Positions 61,531 to 64,000 of a stretch of DNA of 64,000 nt are shown here, piece by piece. The position numbers and the translations under genes are program-made. Location of the stretch: the NCBI RefSeq assembly GCF_014196525.1, contig NZ_JACIDX010000001.1:186001-250000 (forward strand), read 5' to 3'. The number at the start of each line of letters is the position of its first letter. The stretch's first letter is position 1. This DNA comes from Novosphingobium sediminicola. GTDB lineage: Bacteria; Pseudomonadota; Alphaproteobacteria; Sphingomonadales; Sphingomonadaceae. The notes below the pieces were generated by a model. It had not been told where the DNA came from, searched no databases, and saw only the letters and a program-made list of their open reading frames with translations.

Positions 61531-62124
61531 ATGCAGATCATTCTCCTCGAACGTATCGAGAAGCTGGGCCACATCGGTGACGTTGTCACCGTGAAGGACG
61601 GTTACGCCCGTAACTTCCTGCTGCCCAACAAGAAGGCGCTGCGCGCCAACGAAGCCAACCGCAAGGTGTTCGAAGCCCAGCGCGCCGACATCGAAAAGCG
61701 GAACGCCGAAGCCAAGGCAACTGCCGAAGGCCAGTCGGGCGACGTCGAAGGCAAGAGCGTGGTTCTGATCCGCGCCGCCTCGAACGCCGGCCACCTGTAC
61801 GGCTCGGTTTCGGTGCGCGACATCGCTGATGGCCTGAACGCCGAAGGCGCCAAGGTCAACAAGGCGATGATCGTTCTGGAACGCCCGATCAAGTCGATCG
61901 GCATCTATGACGTTCGCGTTGCTCTGCACCCCGAAGTCTCGGTGACCGTCAAGGTGAACGTTGCCCGTTCGCCCGACGAAGCCGAACTGCAGGCTCAGGG
62001 TGTGAACATCTCCGAAGCGCTGTTCGACAACGCTGTAGGCGGCTTCACCGAAGCCTATGACCCCAACGCAGAACCCGGCGAAATTCCGTCGGACCTGCTG
62101 GAAGGCGAAGCGGAAGCCGAGTAA
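61531..62124 (+). CDS. rplI: 50S ribosomal protein L9
   Basis: A 197-residue L9 with the conserved N-terminal domain (LERIEKLGHIGDVVTVKDGY followed by ARNFLLP) and the long central helix. E. coli L9 is 149 residues; here an additional acidic C-terminal tail (about 150-197, FTEAYDPNAEPGEIPSDLLE) is present, as is common in alphaproteobacteria. A GGGAGA ribosome-binding site lies just upstream, and a strong terminator follows. Confidence 0.97.
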   Translation: MQIILLERIEKLGHIGDVVTVKDGYARNFLLPNKKALRANEANRKVFEAQRADIEKRNAEAKATAEGQSGDVEGKSVVLIRAASNAGHLYGSVSVRDIADGLNAEGAKVNKAMIVLERPIKSIGIYDVRVALHPEVSVTVKVNVARSPDEAELQAQGVNISEALFDNAVGGFTEAYDPNAEPGEIPSDLLEGEAEAE

Positions 62125-62157
62125 TCGGTTTTCGCGGCCTTCGGTCGGAAAAGAATC

Positions 62158-62187
62158 AGGGGGCGTGGGAAACCGCGCCCCCTTTTT
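62158..62187 (+). terminator. Intrinsic terminator of rpsF-rpsR-rplI
   Basis: AGGGGGCG (62158-62165) pairs with CGCCCCCT (62176-62183), followed by a T-run (62183-62187). It lies 33 nt after the rplI stop and 6 nt from the convergent stop at 62194. Confidence 0.88.
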
Positions 62188-62193
62188 CATGGG

Positions 62194-63198
62194 TTACTTC
62201 TTGATCCGCAGGAAGCGCGCGGCATTGTTATACAGAATATCGCGCTTCTGTTCAGGCGTCAGATAGTCGGCGTTTTGAATGATGCCGATCGAATAGGCCA
62301 TCAGCCCCGGCCAGAGCAGCTGATCGGTGCCGTACATCACCCGGTCGCCAAATCCGCCCTCGACAAGACGCTGGATATATCGGTTCACTTCCTTGCGCGG
62401 ATAGGACCAGATCAGACCGGCAATATCGACATAGACATGGCTGTTGGCCTGAAGCAGCGTGAGCATGTTTTCGGCCATCGGATAGCCGGCATGCATCACC
62501 TGCACCCGCAACTTGGGATGGCGGGCCAGCAGATCTTCGAGCAGCAGCGGATTACCCATCGAACCGCGGAAAGTTGAGCGCGAGACATTCGAGCGCCCCG
62601 AACCGCCCGTGCCCATGTGAATGGCGACCGGAATATCCAGCTTCTCAGCCAATGCGAAATAGGGTTCGGCGCGCATGTCGCTGGGCGAAATGCCTTCATA
62701 TTGCAGGCCGATTTCGCCCATCACCTTGAAGCCATCCTTGGTGAAGGATACTTCGAGCCGCTTCAACTGATCGGCCTGATCGGGGGTCGTTACGCTCTTG
62801 AAGGCTGTGCCGGGGATCACGCGCTCGGGCGCGGCGGCCTGCCATTTCTTCACCTCGGCCGGATCGCCGAAGAACACGCCGGTCACATTCAACCGCTTCA
62901 TCTCGGCCAGCACCTCGGGCATATATTGCCCCTTGGCCGCCGGATAGAGGCGCGGCGTACAATCCTCCTTCGACCAGCCGAACGGCGCCTCCGGCCCATC
63001 GGCGGGGTCCGAGGCAAGGAAACGGTCGGCATTGGGACACATCGGCATGCCCCCGCTGGCAAATTCCCCGGCATGCATATGTACGTCGATCACCGGACCG
63101 GGGTCGCCTGCGGCGTTCTGGGCCATGGCCGAACCAATCATGAAAACGTTACCAAGCATGGATGCGGTTAAAGCGGCTCGCAGGCCCGTCTTGCGCAT
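62194..63198 (-). CDS. Secreted amidohydrolase-2 family protein
   Basis: A 334-residue protein with a signal peptide (about 1-27, ending in MAQ) and a metal-dependent TIM-barrel hydrolase fold. Metal-site motifs are DVHMH near the mature N terminus, IHMGTGGSG, VMHAGYP and YGTDQLLW. The group includes decarboxylases and lactonases acting on aromatic compounds; the substrate is unknown, but its export is unusual for catabolic family members. ATG at 63198 follows GGGAGAGAG. It is convergent with rplI. Confidence 0.85.
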   Translation of the reverse strand: MRKTGLRAALTASMLGNVFMIGSAMAQNAAGDPGPVIDVHMHAGEFASGGMPMCPNADRFLASDPADGPEAPFGWSKEDCTPRLYPAAKGQYMPEVLAEMKRLNVTGVFFGDPAEVKKWQAAAPERVIPGTAFKSVTTPDQADQLKRLEVSFTKDGFKVMGEIGLQYEGISPSDMRAEPYFALAEKLDIPVAIHMGTGGSGRSNVSRSTFRGSMGNPLLLEDLLARHPKLRVQVMHAGYPMAENMLTLLQANSHVYVDIAGLIWSYPRKEVNRYIQRLVEGGFGDRVMYGTDQLLWPGLMAYSIGIIQNADYLTPEQKRDILYNNAARFLRIKK

Positions 63199-63344
63199 TC
63201 TCTCTCTCCCATGGGATGAAATGTCGGGGCGCCTTCCCTGTTTCGCGCCCGCATCGTCATCCTTGCGCGCCAATCTTACGCCGTCAAGTCAGCCATTTCT
63301 TCGCCCCCTCTTGCAGCGCAGCGCAAGTGCGATAGTTTTACCCC

Positions 63345-64000
63345 ATGAACACAGAGCAAATCATCACCCAATTGAGCGCCATCTATGATGCCGCCGTTGC
63401 CACATTGCGGGCCGATATTGCGGCCTTTGCCGAAAATGGCACGATCCCGCCCGCCTCGCGGATTGCCGAAAACGCCTGGTGCTATCCTGAATTGCGGGTC
63501 CATTATTCCGGCCACGAGACCCATCCCGATGCCAGTCGCGCCTTTGGCCGCCTCAGCGATGCCGGTTCCTATGCCACCACCGTCACCAAGCCCCACCTGT
63601 TTGCAGGCTATCTTGACGAGCAATTGCAGACGCTGGCCGAGGATTATGAAATCACGGTCGAGGTCGCCCGGTCGAATCAACAGATCCCCTTTCCCTATGT
63701 GCTGGATGCCACCAACGCCACCTCGGCCCGGCCATGGGAACTGGCGCAGCATTTTCCGACCACCGAACTGGCGCTGATCGGTGATGAATTGTCCGACGGG
63801 CTGGTCGATATGGGTCAGGATGGGCAGGTCATGCCGCTGGCCCTGTTCGACGGGCTGCGCACCGATTTCAGCCTTGCGCGTCTGGCGCATTACACGGGCA
63901 CCAGCCCCAGCCATTTCCAGCGCTATATTCTTTTCACCAACTATCACCGCTATGTCGATGAATTCGTCGATTGGGCGGGCCAGCAATTGGGCGAGAACGG
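63345..64000 (+). CDS. amn: AMP nucleosidase, 5' part (cut by window end)
   Basis: The gene runs off the window; 218 codons are visible of about 480 expected. The N-terminal part of AMP nucleosidase is recognisable from IPFPYVLDATNATSARPWEL, FPTTELALIGDELSDG and SHFQRYILFTNYHRYVDEFV. The enzyme splits AMP to adenine and ribose 5-phosphate. The catalytic nucleoside-phosphorylase-like domain lies beyond the end. ATG at 63345 has only a weak upstream site. It is divergent from the amidohydrolase. Confidence 0.9.
   Translation, partial: MNTEQIITQLSAIYDAAVATLRADIAAFAENGTIPPASRIAENAWCYPELRVHYSGHETHPDASRAFGRLSDAGSYATTVTKPHLFAGYLDEQLQTLAEDYEITVEVARSNQQIPFPYVLDATNATSARPWELAQHFPTTELALIGDELSDGLVDMGQDGQVMPLALFDGLRTDFSLARLAHYTGTSPSHFQRYILFTNYHRYVDEFVDWAGQQLGEN

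Overview
The window is high-GC, densely packed chromosomal DNA of an alphaproteobacterium, most likely Sphingomonadaceae and plausibly Novosphingobium or a close relative. This placement is inference from gene content and order: miaB-phoH-ybeY-corC, a DUF1489 protein, a DciA/DUF721 protein, GCS2-type GshA, the pyrB-pyrC' pair, OlsA/OlsB ornithine-lipid acyltransferases, and a carotenoid-oxygenase-family enzyme with lignostilbene dioxygenase active-site residues. I see no insertion sequence, integrase, phage gene or CRISPR array.

Layout. 1-5.4 kb: a metallophosphatase, UDP-glucose dehydrogenase, a Lon-substrate-binding-domain protein with a thioredoxin/TPR protein, three identical tRNA-Gly(GCC) genes plus a decayed fourth, and S-formylglutathione hydrolase. 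5.6-8.0 kb: a classical autotransporter. 8.1-16.7 kb: the most interesting block. A tightly overlapping minus-strand operon encodes an SPFH/SHOCT protein, two zinc-ribbon DUF4178-type proteins, a 61-residue membrane protein, a short DUF350 protein, a polytopic-membrane spermidine-synthase-like enzyme, a Tat/lipobox FAD oxidoreductase and S-adenosylmethionine decarboxylase. OlsA follows 54 nt later on the same strand, and OlsB converges on it. Together they look like an envelope-linked polyamine system beside ornithine-lipid synthesis.

16.8-31.3 kb: miaB, an RcnB-like protein, phoH-ybeY-corC, a LysR regulator, a chemoreceptor, cyclophilin, mgtE-DUF1489, a YciI protein, nudC, mutY, a DciA-like gene and two DsbA-like thiol proteins. 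31.3-45.3 kb: smc, ubiA, rsmE, gshA, a membrane methyltransferase, a yfgM-like gene with bamB, a glycosyltransferase with an alpha/beta hydrolase, and selO. 45.3-53.4 kb: an AstD-like aldehyde dehydrogenase whose catalytic Cys and Asn are both replaced, rarD, clpX and clpP, a lignostilbene-dioxygenase-type enzyme behind a palindromic promoter, trigger factor with a His-rich/Lys-Ala tail, and tRNA-Leu(UAG). 53.6-64 kb: a small exported protein, sppA, pyrB with a metal-site-less dihydroorotase homologue, YbaK deacylase, a second chemoreceptor ending in a CheR-binding-like pentapeptide, rpsF-rpsR-rplI, a secreted amidohydrolase, and the 5' part of an AMP nucleosidase gene cut by the window edge.

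Most genes are housekeeping. Four convergent gene pairs end with exactly 4-nt overlaps at a YTAA tetranucleotide, and several other convergent pairs share bidirectional terminators. No gene-free stretch exceeds 300 bases; the longest (60633-60927, 5339-5619, 18732-19005, 49914-50161, 53364-53609) hold promoter or leader sequence or nothing I can identify.
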